Shown in pieces: positions 52,581-61,691 of a stretch of 64,000 nucleotides of DNA. A program made the position numbers and the translations under genes. The DNA lies in contig NZ_HF545616.1 in assembly GCF_000723465.1 (NCBI RefSeq), forward strand, positions 496,001 through 560,000, given 5' to 3'. The notes beneath the pieces were generated by a model, which saw only the letters and a program-made list of their open reading frames with translations, was not told the DNA's origin and ran no database searches. Origin of the DNA: Ruminococcus bicirculans (ex Wegman et al. 2014). GTDB taxonomy: Bacteria > Bacillota > Clostridia > Oscillospirales > Ruminococcaceae. Within the stretch, counting starts at the first letter, position 1. Each line of letters opens with the position of its first letter.

Positions 52581-54935
52581 CTATGAACACAGTTGCCTGC
52601 GGTGCTGTGCGACAGTTAAGGTGTTTTCAGATACGCAAACAGAAAAGTCACGGCAGGCGGAGGAGATAAGCATATCGCTTATGCGATTTTCTATGAGGGC
52701 GGTAATTATGTGGCGTATCTCTCGTGCAGAGCCGCTTTTTGAAAGTGCCTGCTTTGCGATAAAAGGGTATACCTCTGGCTGACAGACGAGTGTACAGCCA
52801 AGTTCGGAGAGCCTTTTTTCAAGAGCGGATATTTCAAGGCGTGTAATGTTTTCCATATCGGAAAGGGTAAGGTCGTTAAAAACTATCACCTCATCTATCC
52901 TGCCTAAAAGCTCGGGAGACATAAAGCTTTTAAGCTCTGAGAGCATGGCTTTTTTCTTGGCTTCGCCATTTGACTTGCTGTTTGAAAAGCCCACGGCCTT
53001 GGTTTCGGCAAGCTTTTTCACGCCGATATTCGAGGTCATTATTATAAGGACATTGGAGAAAGAAACTGTCCTGCCAGCGGAGTCGGTAAGACAGCCGTCC
53101 TCTAGTATCTGTAAAAGCAGATTGTAGATGTCAGGATGAGCCTTTTCTATTTCGTCAAGAAGAAGCACACAGTAGGGCTTGCGGCGAATTTGTTCGGTGA
53201 GCCTGCCACCCTCGTCAAAGCCTACATATCCAGGGGGCGAGCCTATGAGCTTTGAAACGCTGTGGCGTTCCATGTATTCTGACATATCAAGCTTTACAAT
53301 GGCGTTATCTCTGCCAAAAAGCGTTTTGGCAAGATCTTTTGCAAGCTGGCTCTTGCCCACTCCCGTTGACCCTAAGAAAATAAAGCTTCCCATGGGGCGG
53401 TCGCTGCCCTTTAGTCCTGCACGACAGCGGCGGACGGCAGAGCAGAGCGACTTTATAGCCGTCTGCTGTCCCACAATGCTTTCGCTTAGCTTATCTTCAA
53501 GCCCTGTGAGCCTTGCGGCTTCGTCCTGTCCGATATCAGCGCAGTTTATACCTGTGAGCGATGAAATAACGCTGTCAATGTGCCTTTTTTCAAGTGGTAT
53601 GCGCTTTGGGCGGCACTCTGTTATGGCGGTGAGATATTCGTCACGGGTGAGCTTGCCTTTCACATAATCGTTGAAAGCGTCTGATATTTTCTCGCCAGAA
53701 TTATTTTCACTTTGCTCTATGACCGCACAGGCACAGGCTTCGTCAAGGATATCAATTGCTTTGTCAGGAAAAAATCTGTCGGTGACATATCTTGCGGCAA
53801 GCTTAACTGCATATGGTATAAGGTCAGGGGAGATGTCAACGCTGTGGTGCTGTTCATATTTGTTTATAAGACCGCTGAGGATACGGCAGGTCTGGCTTTG
53901 ATCAGGCTCATCTATCTTCACTTTCTGAAAGCGTCGCTCCATAGCTGAGTCTTTTTCAATATTTTTGCGGTATTCCTCAAAAGTCGTTGCGCCTATGAGC
54001 TGTAGACCGCCCCTTGCAAGCTGTGGTTTCAGGATATTTGCAGCGTCTATTGCACCCTCTGCCGCTCCTGCACCCATTATGTTGTGAAGCTCATCAATGA
54101 AAAGTATCACATTTCCAGCCTTTGCGGCTTCGTCCATACAGCTTTTCAATCGCTCCTCGAAGTCCCCACGATATTTTGCTCCTGCAAGGAGGGCAGTTAT
54201 ATCAAGGGAGAAGATCCGCTTTGAGGACAACGCAGACGGCACTTCTCCAAGCATGATCTTTCTCGCAAGCCCCTCCACAACAGCGGTCTTTCCCACACCT
54301 GCCTCACCTACAAGGCAGGGATTGTTCTTTGTGCGGCGGCAGAGTATCTCCATGATACGTTCTGTTTCAGCTTCTCTGCCTATGCAGGGGTCGAATTTTT
54401 CGCACTCGCTTTTGCGTGTAAGCTCTCTGCCGTAGCGTTCAAGGGTCTTTAGCTTGGGATAATTTCTGTCTGAAAAAATATTAGGCTCGTTGCCTGACAA
54501 TGAGCAATCGTTGTACATCTTGTTGCAGTTCACCCCTAACTGCTGCAATATCTCAAAGGCACAGCAATCGCTGCGGCGGAGTATCATAGCAAGAATGTAT
54601 TCCGTTCCTGCAATACCGCCACCCATGCTCTCGCACAGCCTTTTTGCGCCTTTTAAAACAGCGGCAGCGTTAGGAGTGATGTCATTTTTCGTAAGACGGC
54701 ATGGCGTGCCTCTGCCTATGATGTATTCTATCTGCTCCTCTATCCTTTGAGCCGTGACCTCGTGGCGCAGAAGCACTGCACAGGCTGTGGAGTCCTCCTC
54801 ATAGGCGGCAGAGAGCAGGATATGCTCAGTGCCGATATAAGTATGCCCCCAGCTTCCTGCCAGAGTGACGGCATTTTTCACAAGCTCTCTTGCCCTTGGT
54901 GTAAAGCTGTCGCTATCAAAAAACTGTTCGTTCAT
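52581..54935 (-). CDS. ClpC-type AAA+ protease ATPase subunit
   Basis: A Clp/Hsp100 unfoldase of 784 aa that should feed proteins to ClpP. It has an N-domain repeat (about 10-140), AAA-1 with Walker [14 protein letters not shown] and Walker [10 protein letters not shown], a short middle region, and AAA-2 with Walker [13 protein letters not shown], Walker [13 protein letters not shown] and sensor TSNIG. The C-terminal domain follows. The middle region is shorter than in ClpB, favouring ClpC. It is more divergent than a housekeeping ClpC (Cys-rich N-domain, RLCESMGGG), so it may be a second paralogue. The ATG at 54935 has AAGGGG upstream; a GTG three codons earlier is open. Confidence 0.88.
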   Translation of the reverse strand: MNEQFFDSDSFTPRARELVKNAVTLAGSWGHTYIGTEHILLSAAYEEDSTACAVLLRHEVTAQRIEEQIEYIIGRGTPCRLTKNDITPNAAAVLKGAKRLCESMGGGIAGTEYILAMILRRSDCCAFEILQQLGVNCNKMYNDCSLSGNEPNIFSDRNYPKLKTLERYGRELTRKSECEKFDPCIGREAETERIMEILCRRTKNNPCLVGEAGVGKTAVVEGLARKIMLGEVPSALSSKRIFSLDITALLAGAKYRGDFEERLKSCMDEAAKAGNVILFIDELHNIMGAGAAEGAIDAANILKPQLARGGLQLIGATTFEEYRKNIEKDSAMERRFQKVKIDEPDQSQTCRILSGLINKYEQHHSVDISPDLIPYAVKLAARYVTDRFFPDKAIDILDEACACAVIEQSENNSGEKISDAFNDYVKGKLTRDEYLTAITECRPKRIPLEKRHIDSVISSLTGINCADIGQDEAARLTGLEDKLSESIVGQQTAIKSLCSAVRRCRAGLKGSDRPMGSFIFLGSTGVGKSQLAKDLAKTLFGRDNAIVKLDMSEYMERHSVSKLIGSPPGYVGFDEGGRLTEQIRRKPYCVLLLDEIEKAHPDIYNLLLQILEDGCLTDSAGRTVSFSNVLIIMTSNIGVKKLAETKAVGFSNSKSNGEAKKKAMLSELKSFMSPELLGRIDEVIVFNDLTLSDMENITRLEISALEKRLSELGCTLVCQPEVYPFIAKQALSKSGSAREIRHIITALIENRISDMLISSACRDFSVCVSENTLTVAQHRRQLCS

Positions 54936-55166
54936 AAAATTCACCCCTTAAAATGTTTAAGACAAAGCTTTGTCTTAGCTACATTCTTGACAGTTTTGCG
55001 TCTTGTTATTCTCGCATTTTTATCGCTTTTATATTCTTATGCACAGGACAAATTCTCCTTGCAGATTTTTTTGTAACACATTTTTCTCTGCGTCATAAAC
55101 TGTAATATAAAGCAACGGAGCAAAGCTTCAGCTTTATAAATCTTAATAAAAAAGGAGATTTCATTT

Positions 55167-55322
55167 ATGAACGGTTGTGGATTTGGCGGTTGTTGGTGGA
55201 TCATTATCCTTATTCTCATATTCTGCTGTGGCTGCGGCGGTTGCGGAAATGGCTGTGGCGGTTGTGGAAACGGCTGCGGTGGTTGTGGCTGCGACAATGG
55301 TTGCGGCGGCTGCGGATGCTGA
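55167..55322 (+). CDS. 51-aa Cys/Gly-rich membrane peptide
   Basis: An ATG at 55167 with AAAGGAGAT 7 bases upstream encodes MNGCGFGGCWW, a short hydrophobic helix (IIILILIF), then about 32 residues made almost only of Gly, Cys and Asn (GCGNGCGGCGNGCGGCGC type). Fourteen of 51 residues are Cys. It has its own terminator, and the genes on both sides are on the other strand, so it is a separate transcription unit. Layout recalls small YjcZ-like sporulation peptides and Cys-rich coat proteins, but I cannot assign it. Metal binding, a spore-coat role or a modified peptide are all possible. Confidence 0.75.
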   Translation: MNGCGFGGCWWIIILILIFCCGCGGCGNGCGGCGNGCGGCGCDNGCGGCGC

Positions 55323-55341
55323 TCTGACGGCAAATAAAAGA

Positions 55342-55375
55342 CGGCGGAGCATTACGCTTCGCCGCTTTTTTTTAT
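55342..55375 (+). terminator. Terminator after the Cys/Gly-rich peptide
   Basis: CGGCGGAGC and GCTTCGCCG arms with a 5-base loop, followed by CTTTTTTTTT. It overlaps the last bases of the convergent polyphosphate gene. Confidence 0.85.
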
Positions 55376-56883
55376 TTATCTTCTTTTTCCAAACGCTTTT
55401 CAAGGCGTTTCACAATAGTTTTCAGTGCTTTTATGCGGGCGTATTTTTTATCGTTGCCCTCAAGTATCGTCCATGGTGCTATATCTGTGGAGGTAAGTGT
55501 TATCATGCGGTCAACATATTTCTCATAGGTGTCCCACTTTTCACGGTTGCGCCAATCCTCATCGGTTATCTTCCAACGCTTTTCAGGCGTGTTCTCACGC
55601 TCGTTAAAACGGCGGAGCTGTTCGTCTTTATCTACATTCACCCAGAATTTTATTATCTCTGCGCCCCAATCATGAAGCTGGCTTTCAAACTCGTTTATCT
55701 CACGATAAGCCATGTTCACACGTTCTTCGGGGGTGAGCTTTTCGATAGGCTCGACCATTACTCTGCCATACCATGTGCGGTCAAAGATAGTAAAGTGACC
55801 ATTCTTTTCAAGACGTGTCCAGAAACGCCATAGATAGTGCCTTGCAAGCTCTGACGGTTCGGGTGCAGCGATAGGGTGAACTTCATAGCCCCTTGGATCA
55901 AGGGCAGCCGCAATGCGCTTGATATTTCCGCCTTTTCCTGCTGCATCCCAGCCTTCATAGCATATTATAACAGGTATCTTCTTCTGATAGCAGAGATTTT
56001 GCAGCTTGAAAAGCTTGTCCTGATATTTTTTCAGCTTTTTCTCATATTCCGCTTCGTCAAGGGACTTGTTCATATCCACTTCTGCAAGAGCAGGCATTTC
56101 AATAGTTTTATATTCAGGATAATTGTATCCGCAGGTGTCGAACTGTGGTTCGGGAATATAATGTTCGCCTTTCTCCTTGGCGGAAACTGCAGTGCTTACT
56201 GCCTTTGAGACCGCTGTCAGCACTTCAAGCTCAGCAGAGGCACGTTCATTTGCCCCAACGCAAGTCCACGGAGCAAATGCCGTGTTTGTGTTTTCAAGCA
56301 TTTTGTCATATCTGCGGAAAAACTTATCGTATTTTTCCATGTTCTTTATATCGTGGCTTTCCACACGCCAGCTTGTAACAGAGGAGTTCTCCAGCTTTTC
56401 GATACGCTTTTTCTGCTCGTCTTCGGTAATGTGCAGGAAAATTTTCACGATAACATATCCGTCATCTGTAAGCTGCCTTTCAAAGGTGCAGATATCTTCA
56501 AGACGTGTGTCCCTTGTTTCCTTGTCTATCTCACCGTACATAAAGGCGTTCACAGTGTCACGATACCAGCTTCGATCAAGGATAAGAAACTCACCTTTTT
56601 TCGGCAGCGTCTGCCAATAACGCCACAGCCATGGCATACGCTTTTCTTGCTCATTCGGTGCACGATAGGAAACCACCTTGTAAAAACGTGGGTCAAGAGA
56701 GCGTATGAGCTTTGCTATCATCGAGCCTTTTCCTGCGGCAGACCAGCCGTCAAATGTGATTATAACAGGCACTCCTGCGGTCTTTATTTTGTTTTCAAGC
56801 AGGGTGAGCTGTTCTCTCAGCCCTTTTAGCTGTTCGGATATCTCTGATTTTTCTGTGTTTTTCTGTATGATCTTTTCAAGCAT
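55372..56883 (-). CDS. pap: Polyphosphate:AMP phosphotransferase (two PPK2 domains)
   Basis: The protein has two PPK2 domains in tandem, the form that phosphorylates AMP to ADP with polyphosphate. Each has a P-loop (GWSAAGKGSM near residue 43 and GWDAAGKGGN near residue 305). Each also has the lid/DR motif (LDRSWYRDTV, FDRTWYGRV). The start at 56883 (MLEKIIQKN) follows AGAGGAGAG and gives 503 aa, the usual length; upstream codons are open but unlikely to be translated. It would let the cell recover ADP from AMP made by PPDK and other reactions. Confidence 0.93.
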   Translation of the reverse strand: MLEKIIQKNTEKSEISEQLKGLREQLTLLENKIKTAGVPVIITFDGWSAAGKGSMIAKLIRSLDPRFYKVVSYRAPNEQEKRMPWLWRYWQTLPKKGEFLILDRSWYRDTVNAFMYGEIDKETRDTRLEDICTFERQLTDDGYVIVKIFLHITEDEQKKRIEKLENSSVTSWRVESHDIKNMEKYDKFFRRYDKMLENTNTAFAPWTCVGANERASAELEVLTAVSKAVSTAVSAKEKGEHYIPEPQFDTCGYNYPEYKTIEMPALAEVDMNKSLDEAEYEKKLKKYQDKLFKLQNLCYQKKIPVIICYEGWDAAGKGGNIKRIAAALDPRGYEVHPIAAPEPSELARHYLWRFWTRLEKNGHFTIFDRTWYGRVMVEPIEKLTPEERVNMAYREINEFESQLHDWGAEIIKFWVNVDKDEQLRRFNERENTPEKRWKITDEDWRNREKWDTYEKYVDRMITLTSTDIAPWTILEGNDKKYARIKALKTIVKRLEKRLEKEDK

Positions 56884-57080
56884 TGCTATCTCTCCTCTTT
56901 TCACTAAATTGTTATTATCACAACCTAATTTATTTGATTTATGTATATTATACACATTTTATCTTTATTTGTATATAGACATTTTTCATGAAAATGCTAT
57001 CTCTTTTTTGTTAATACGGAGTTAATATTATTGGTTTATACTAATATGATATAAAATATCTCGCAAAGGACGGCAGTGAT

Positions 57081-58115
57081 ATGTCAAAAAAAGACGAAAA
57101 GGACATTAATATATCAAAGCTCGACAAAAGTCTGGAGGGTCAGGGTCTGTTGGAGGACGCTGATGACGCAGAGTATGAGCGCACGCTGGCTCAGCAAAGG
57201 CGTGAGGCTGAGGAGCGTGAAAGGCAGGTTTTAGAGCAGGCGGAAGCTGAAAGACGTGAGCGTGAACGTCAGGAAGAAAAGGAACGTGAACGCAGGCTTG
57301 CTCAGGAGCGTATCGAGCTTATGAAGCTCAAAAGCGGAGTTATTGATGAAAGCGAGTCTTCCATAAAGGAAGAGCATGACCAGATAAGAGAGCTTCATGG
57401 CTTTGAAAAGGTGCAGAATTTCTTTTATCACAACAAGGTGTGGATAATCTTTACAATATTTATCATAGCGGTGGCGGCATTTATTTTTATTGACGCTGCA
57501 AGGCGTGAAAAGGCAGACTTGACAGTGCTTATGATCGCAAACAATGGCTTGGAAACACGTCAGGAGGAACTGGAGGAGTTCTTTGAAAAATACACGGACG
57601 ATCTTGACGGCAATGGTTATGTCCATGTTGAGGTCATTATGATTCCGCTAAATTCTCACAGCGACGATTATCAGCAACAGAACGTGAACAGCACTAAGTT
57701 CTTGGCACAGCTTCAGGGGGGCGAGTCTATACTTGTTATAACAGACTCAAACACTGACGAGGAGTTCAAGTCAATAATGACTCCTGAGTTGCCAAAGGAA
57801 TTTCCGAACAACAAGTATGTTGATGATATGGGCATGAGCTGGAACATGGAGATCATGGCAAAGGAGCTTAACTTCGAGAATATGCCGAATGATATCCATC
57901 TTTCAATGAGAGTGCCAGTTAAGACTTTGGGCGACTCTAAGGAAACTATGCAGGAGAATTATGATAAGGCGTTCAAAGTTTTCAAACGCATAGTTGACGA
58001 TATGACTGAGAAAGCCGTAGAGGCAGGAGATAAGGGTCTTACAACTGAGCCTGTCCACTATGATGACAGCAGTTTGGAAAGCTCCGATAGCACAGAAAGC
58101 TCAGAAAATAAGTAA
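57081..58115 (+). CDS. Coiled-coil membrane protein of unknown function
   Basis: This 344-aa protein has a long charged cytoplasmic coiled coil (about residues 35-85, rich in Arg/Glu: RREAEERERQVLEQAEAE), one membrane helix (about 118-138) and an extracytoplasmic domain of about 190 residues with a Ser/Glu tail. I do not recognise the outer domain. GGACGGCAGTGAT upstream of the ATG is a modest ribosome site. It is a single gene, read away from the polyphosphate enzyme. The mixed layout suggests a membrane-tethered scaffold or sensor. Confidence 0.6.
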   Translation: MSKKDEKDINISKLDKSLEGQGLLEDADDAEYERTLAQQRREAEERERQVLEQAEAERRERERQEEKERERRLAQERIELMKLKSGVIDESESSIKEEHDQIRELHGFEKVQNFFYHNKVWIIFTIFIIAVAAFIFIDAARREKADLTVLMIANNGLETRQEELEEFFEKYTDDLDGNGYVHVEVIMIPLNSHSDDYQQQNVNSTKFLAQLQGGESILVITDSNTDEEFKSIMTPELPKEFPNNKYVDDMGMSWNMEIMAKELNFENMPNDIHLSMRVPVKTLGDSKETMQENYDKAFKVFKRIVDDMTEKAVEAGDKGLTTEPVHYDDSSLESSDSTESSENK

Positions 58116-58128
58116 CGGATATTTGGCT

Positions 58129-58156
58129 GTAGGGGACTGCGTTTTCGACGTCCCGT
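58129..58156. repeat. Dispersed intergenic repeat, GTAGGGGAC fragment
   Basis: GTAGGGGACTGCGTTTTCGACGTCCCGT repeats the core of the copies at 2092 and (inverted) 24776. Confidence 0.6.
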
Positions 58157-58173
58157 ATGACAAAGTAAAGAAT

Positions 58174-58210
58174 AGCGGACAACCACTTTCCTGTGGCTGT
58201 CCGCTTTGTG
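58174..58210 (+). terminator. Bidirectional terminator between convergent genes
   Basis: AGCGGACAACCAC pairs with GTGGCTGTCCGCT, with one mismatch, and is followed by TTGTGTTTG. Confidence 0.75.
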
Positions 58211-58216
58211 TTTGTA

Positions 58217-59209
58217 TCAGTATTGATAATCATAATTTGTGTTGTCCTGATAATAGCCGTCTGTGTAGCCGTCCGCCTGACTTGATTGTGTGTCGGAAGT
58301 GTTCAGGCTTGAACAGTTCTGATCTTCGGCATATTTGTAATCAGAGGTGACACCAAGATATTCTTCAAGGCAAAGACCGCTCTTTGTTACCGCCTGGGCT
58401 TTTTCCTTACCGAGATAGCGGATATGCCACGGCTCATACACATATCCTGTTTTATCCTCTTTTCCCTCAGGGTAACGGATAATAAAGCCGTACTCTGCAC
58501 AGTGTTCAGCCAGCCAGTTTGCTTCGGGAGTGCCTGCAAAGCTGTCCTCGGTGGTGTTAACATCAAAGGTCAGACCCGTTTGATGTTCTGAATGTCCCGG
58601 ACGGGAAGATACCTCGTCTGCGGCTTCTGTGCCACGCTCTGCGGCATAGGAGTTATAAAGAGATTCCTGATCCTGATATGAACGATAGCTTGAATTTACA
58701 AAGAGTGTTATGCCGTCCTGAGCCGCGGCAGCTGCCATTTCGTCAAAGGCGTTCTGTGCAATTGTGCTTACGCCCGGAGCGTAATCAGAGGGCAGGGAGT
58801 AGGTCTTGTTTACGATAAGAATGCCGTCAACAAAGGTCATGCCGTTTGACTGCTCTATCTTATGCTTTGTTTCTTCTGCTTTGCTGTTGTCGGAGGTTTT
58901 CTTTTTGGTGGTAGTCTTTGCTTCAGCCTGCTTTGTGCTTTCGGTCTGTGATGATGAATAAGCAGCAGGCTTGTTGTCTGACCTTCCACCACAGGCTTTC
59001 ACTATCACAAAAATTATCACCAAAAGAATTGCTATGGCAATGATACGGTTTTTCATAACACGCCTGTGTTCTCTTGCGCGCCTTTCGGCACGGCGTTTTT
59101 CCATTTCAATGCGCATTCTTTCGTATTCTTCATCACGATAAGCGCTGTATTCGTCAGGCTGGCCATTAGTGTCTTGGGATAAATTCTCGTTATTAGTCTG
59201 ATTATTCAT
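58217..59209 (-). CDS. M15 D-alanyl-D-alanine carboxypeptidase, VanY type
   Basis: A 330-aa membrane-anchored enzyme that should remove the terminal D-Ala from peptidoglycan stems. After a cytoplasmic basic segment there is one helix (about 50-66) and a linker. The VanY domain (about 125-290) has the zinc-site motif SRPGHSEHQTGLTFDV and the second half EPWHIRY. NSSYRSYQDQ is also conserved. The C-terminal tail is Tyr/Asp/Gln-rich. GAGGAT lies before the ATG. VanY-type proteins are common housekeeping trimming enzymes; no van resistance genes are near. Confidence 0.93.
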   Translation of the reverse strand: MNNQTNNENLSQDTNGQPDEYSAYRDEEYERMRIEMEKRRAERRAREHRRVMKNRIIAIAILLVIIFVIVKACGGRSDNKPAAYSSSQTESTKQAEAKTTTKKKTSDNSKAEETKHKIEQSNGMTFVDGILIVNKTYSLPSDYAPGVSTIAQNAFDEMAAAAAQDGITLFVNSSYRSYQDQESLYNSYAAERGTEAADEVSSRPGHSEHQTGLTFDVNTTEDSFAGTPEANWLAEHCAEYGFIIRYPEGKEDKTGYVYEPWHIRYLGKEKAQAVTKSGLCLEEYLGVTSDYKYAEDQNCSSLNTSDTQSSQADGYTDGYYQDNTNYDYQY

Positions 59210-59302
59210 AAATATCCTCTTTTTTGTAATTCGCTTTTTACGTTTTGTGTTGCCTTTATTATATCACAATCGCATAAAATATTCAAGTCGGATATTGTCG
59301 GC

Positions 59303-60307
59303 TTATTTCATAACATAAACATAGCATTGATATAGCGGCATAGATTCGTATTCATCATTATCTGGGTCATTCCACATATGGTCTTTTCTTTCCTGAACTA
59401 TATCATCATGGAAAAAGCAAACACCAAGATATGTGTAATCTTCCAAGCCGTTGATCAGATTGTCACCGTAAGAGAGACCAAAGCTTGCATTATTTTTTAA
59501 CCAAGTAAAAAGCTCTGTGTATGCCTCGTCATAGTCTGAAACACAGCTGTTGTTTGCTGTGAATTGTCGTATTTTGCTGTTGTTAGGCAGACCGACCTCA
59601 GAGAGATGTTCGTATACGTTGCCAATGCCTTGACAGTAGTCGTCCATTTGATACAGGCTCTTTTGCAGACATTCATCAAGCTGTCCGCTTGCACGGAGTG
59701 GTTTCAGACCATATTTCTCACGGAGAGGATTTACATAATCGAGCAGGTCAAGGGTCATCTGACTTGCACCATCAGGGGAGTAATATTCAGGCTCGACAGA
59801 CTCGTCCAGCTGAGTATCTTCTGTGTTTTCCTGCGGTATATCCTGCTGTATCTCCGGCTCTGTCACAGGCTCAGTCACTTTTTCTGTAGTGGTAGTGGTG
59901 GTGACTGCGGCGGCTTTTGACTCTGCTAATGCCGCCCCTTCTACAATATCTGACGCAAGGGCAGCCTTGTCAGGCTCACGCTTTTTTGTGGTAGTAGTCA
60001 TGACAGTGGTGACGGGAGGCAGAGTAGTTGTCACAGGTGTATTTGTGGTGACAGTGGCAGTAGATCGAGGTGTGCTTTTTTTCACAGCCGTGGTCTTATC
60101 ACTATTGTTATTATAAGTATACACCCCGAAAACAGTTGCGGATACTAATGCCACAGCGATTATTGGTGTGGTTATTTTTGCTTTTAAAGAAACTTTTTTG
60201 GGGGTAGCGAGAACTATTTCTTGCCTCTTGTTTATTTCGCTCATGCAGCCAAAGCAGAAAATGGAATCGTCATGAAGGATTCTTCCGCAATTAGGACATT
60301 TTTTCAT
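59303..60307 (-). CDS. Zinc-ribbon membrane protein with Thr-rich linker and CAP-like domain
   Basis: The 334-aa paralogue of the protein encoded at 45662. The zinc ribbon CPNCGRILHDDSIFCFGC comes first, then one helix (about 45-64), a Thr-rich linker with many TTTT runs (about 75-150), and an outer domain with LDYVNPLREKYGLKPLRASGQLDECL, like the start of a CAP/SCP domain. Its first 17 bases overlap the end of the kinase gene, so it is translated from the same mRNA. A kinase partner suggests that its cytoplasmic part could be a substrate, but that is inference. Confidence 0.78.
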   Translation of the reverse strand: MKKCPNCGRILHDDSIFCFGCMSEINKRQEIVLATPKKVSLKAKITTPIIAVALVSATVFGVYTYNNNSDKTTAVKKSTPRSTATVTTNTPVTTTLPPVTTVMTTTTKKREPDKAALASDIVEGAALAESKAAAVTTTTTTEKVTEPVTEPEIQQDIPQENTEDTQLDESVEPEYYSPDGASQMTLDLLDYVNPLREKYGLKPLRASGQLDECLQKSLYQMDDYCQGIGNVYEHLSEVGLPNNSKIRQFTANNSCVSDYDEAYTELFTWLKNNASFGLSYGDNLINGLEDYTYLGVCFFHDDIVQERKDHMWNDPDNDEYESMPLYQCYVYVMK

Positions 60308-61052
60308 ATTTTAATTTTCTCCTGATCTTATTAAGCACATTGTACAGCTCTTCCGCAGTGCTATATCTGTCGTCTGGATTGATAGAAAGGCATTTCTTTA
60401 TGACTTTCAGAATTTTCTTGTTTTCGCACATTTTGACCGACGGGTGTTCACCTGTCAAAAGAACGTTCAGAAGCACTGCCAGAGAATAGAGATCCGTTCT
60501 TGCGTCAGATTGCTGCATACCGAATTGTTCAGGTGCGGCAAAGCCTACAGTTCCCAAAGTCTGGGTGTCAGAGCGTTGATTAGATTTATAAATTTTAGAA
60601 ATATCAAAATCTATAATCTTGACATTATTGTCGTCACATATTATAATATTATCAGGCTTTATATCACGGTGAACGATGCCGCTGTTGTGAAGAGCATACA
60701 ATCCCTGGCATATGGAGCAGGTAATGTTCAGGGCATCGTGTTCTGCTAGTGTTTCGCCGTTTGCATAATCCGTAAGAGTCATGCCGTCGCAGAATTCTTC
60801 ATAGATAGTATACGCTTCAGTGCTTTCGGAGATCTCGTAGATACGGCAAAGATATGGATTATTTATCAATGCGAGCCTTTGATATACAGAAACGTCAGCA
60901 GGCTTATAGATAATGTGCCGCACCATTTTTACACCTGTGTCACTCTCTAAAATGACTTTTTCGTGCTTGCTGTTTTTAAATAAATAGTTTTTGCAGTCGA
61001 ACATTTTGTCGATCTGTTCTGTTTCAAAATCATATAAGCTTTTTTGTGACAT
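60291..61052 (-). CDS. Small Ser/Thr protein kinase
   Basis: The start at 61052 (MSQKSLYDFE), with GGAGATGAG upstream, gives 253 aa: a bare Hanks-type kinase domain with no membrane helix or PASTA repeats. The catalytic loop HRDIKPDN is intact and APEQFG fits the APE motif. The metal-binding motif is DFD (KIIDFDISK) rather than DFG, and the usual VAxK lysine seems to be Arg in KMVRHI, so activity may be altered. It is divergent from the HTH gene at 61114 and coupled to the CAP-like gene downstream. Confidence 0.85.
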   Translation of the reverse strand: MSQKSLYDFETEQIDKMFDCKNYLFKNSKHEKVILESDTGVKMVRHIIYKPADVSVYQRLALINNPYLCRIYEISESTEAYTIYEEFCDGMTLTDYANGETLAEHDALNITCSICQGLYALHNSGIVHRDIKPDNIIICDDNNVKIIDFDISKIYKSNQRSDTQTLGTVGFAAPEQFGMQQSDARTDLYSLAVLLNVLLTGEHPSVKMCENKKILKVIKKCLSINPDDRYSTAEELYNVLNKIRRKLKYEKMS

Positions 61053-61113
61053 ATTTCTCATCTCCAATGTAAAAATGTAAAAAAATAAATTATTATAGGA
61101 AGGAACTGGTGAC

Positions 61114-61533
61114 ATGAAAAAAACAACACAGCTTATGGAGGAGCTAAATGGAAGCGATGATATCAACAGTTTTCTAAGCAACAATAAGGATTCTCTTGAC
61201 AGACAGGATTTTGCACGTTATCTTTGTGAGCTTGTGAAAAAGAAAAAGATGACAAAGATAGAGGTCATAAGAATATCCCAGCTAAATCAAATATATGGAT
61301 ATCAGATATTTGCAGGAGCAAGACTTCCAAGCAAGGATAAGATAATCGCTATCGCACTTGCAATGAAGCTTGATATTGATACCGTTCAGCGACTTCTGAC
61401 CCTTGCGGGTGAAGCTCAGCTTTATCCTAAAAACACCCGTGATTGCATACTCATTGACGCAATAAATAAAGGCTATGATGTGGCAAAGCTCAACAAAGTG
61501 CTTTTTGAAAATGGTTCACAGTGCCTTAAATAA
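61114..61533 (+). CDS. HTH (XRE-like) protein divergent from the kinase
   Basis: 139 aa, soluble. The middle (about residues 32-100: FARYLCELVKKKKMTKIEV, then ISQLNQIYGYQIFAGARLPSKD) has the spacing of an XRE helix-turn-helix, followed by a helical C-terminus (DTVQRLLTLAGEAQLYP). GGAAGGAACTGG precedes the ATG. Only 61 bases separate it from the kinase start, so the two promoters overlap. I know this HTH/kinase pairing as recurrent in clostridia, which suggests one signalling unit. It ends at a strong terminator. Confidence 0.75.
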   Translation: MKKTTQLMEELNGSDDINSFLSNNKDSLDRQDFARYLCELVKKKKMTKIEVIRISQLNQIYGYQIFAGARLPSKDKIIAIALAMKLDIDTVQRLLTLAGEAQLYPKNTRDCILIDAINKGYDVAKLNKVLFENGSQCLK

Positions 61534-61546
61534 CGATCGTTTCATA

Positions 61547-61580
61547 AATCAGCTCCGGCTCTTCGGGGCTGATTTTTTTT
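61547..61580 (+). terminator. Terminator after the HTH gene
   Basis: AATCAGCTCCG pairs with CGGGGCTGATT and is followed by eight T residues. Confidence 0.9.
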
Positions 61581-61644
61581 ATTATCGTAACATATATTAT
61601 ATCACATTTTGACAAGGTTTTCAAGAGTTGTCAGGAAATAAAAA

Positions 61645-61676
61645 CACACGCCGCAGAAAATTTCCGCGGCGTGTTT
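61645..61676 (-). terminator. Terminator after the large zinc-ribbon protein
   Basis: ACACGCCGC and GCGGCGTGT arms. Read on the minus strand TGTTTTTATTT follows. Confidence 0.85.
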
Positions 61677-61691
61677 CTTACTATTTTACTC

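Noticed and set aside
55037-55403. Two minus-strand ORFs rich in Pro/Gln and Ala/Thr
   Set aside because: They are shadows of the Gly/Cys repeat codons of the plus-strand peptide gene at 55167, which has the ribosome site and terminator.
59823-60116. 97-aa Val/Ala-rich plus-strand ORF
   Set aside because: It is the antisense image of the Thr-rich linker of the minus-strand zinc-ribbon protein. The same applies to 46266-46637 and 16625-16891.
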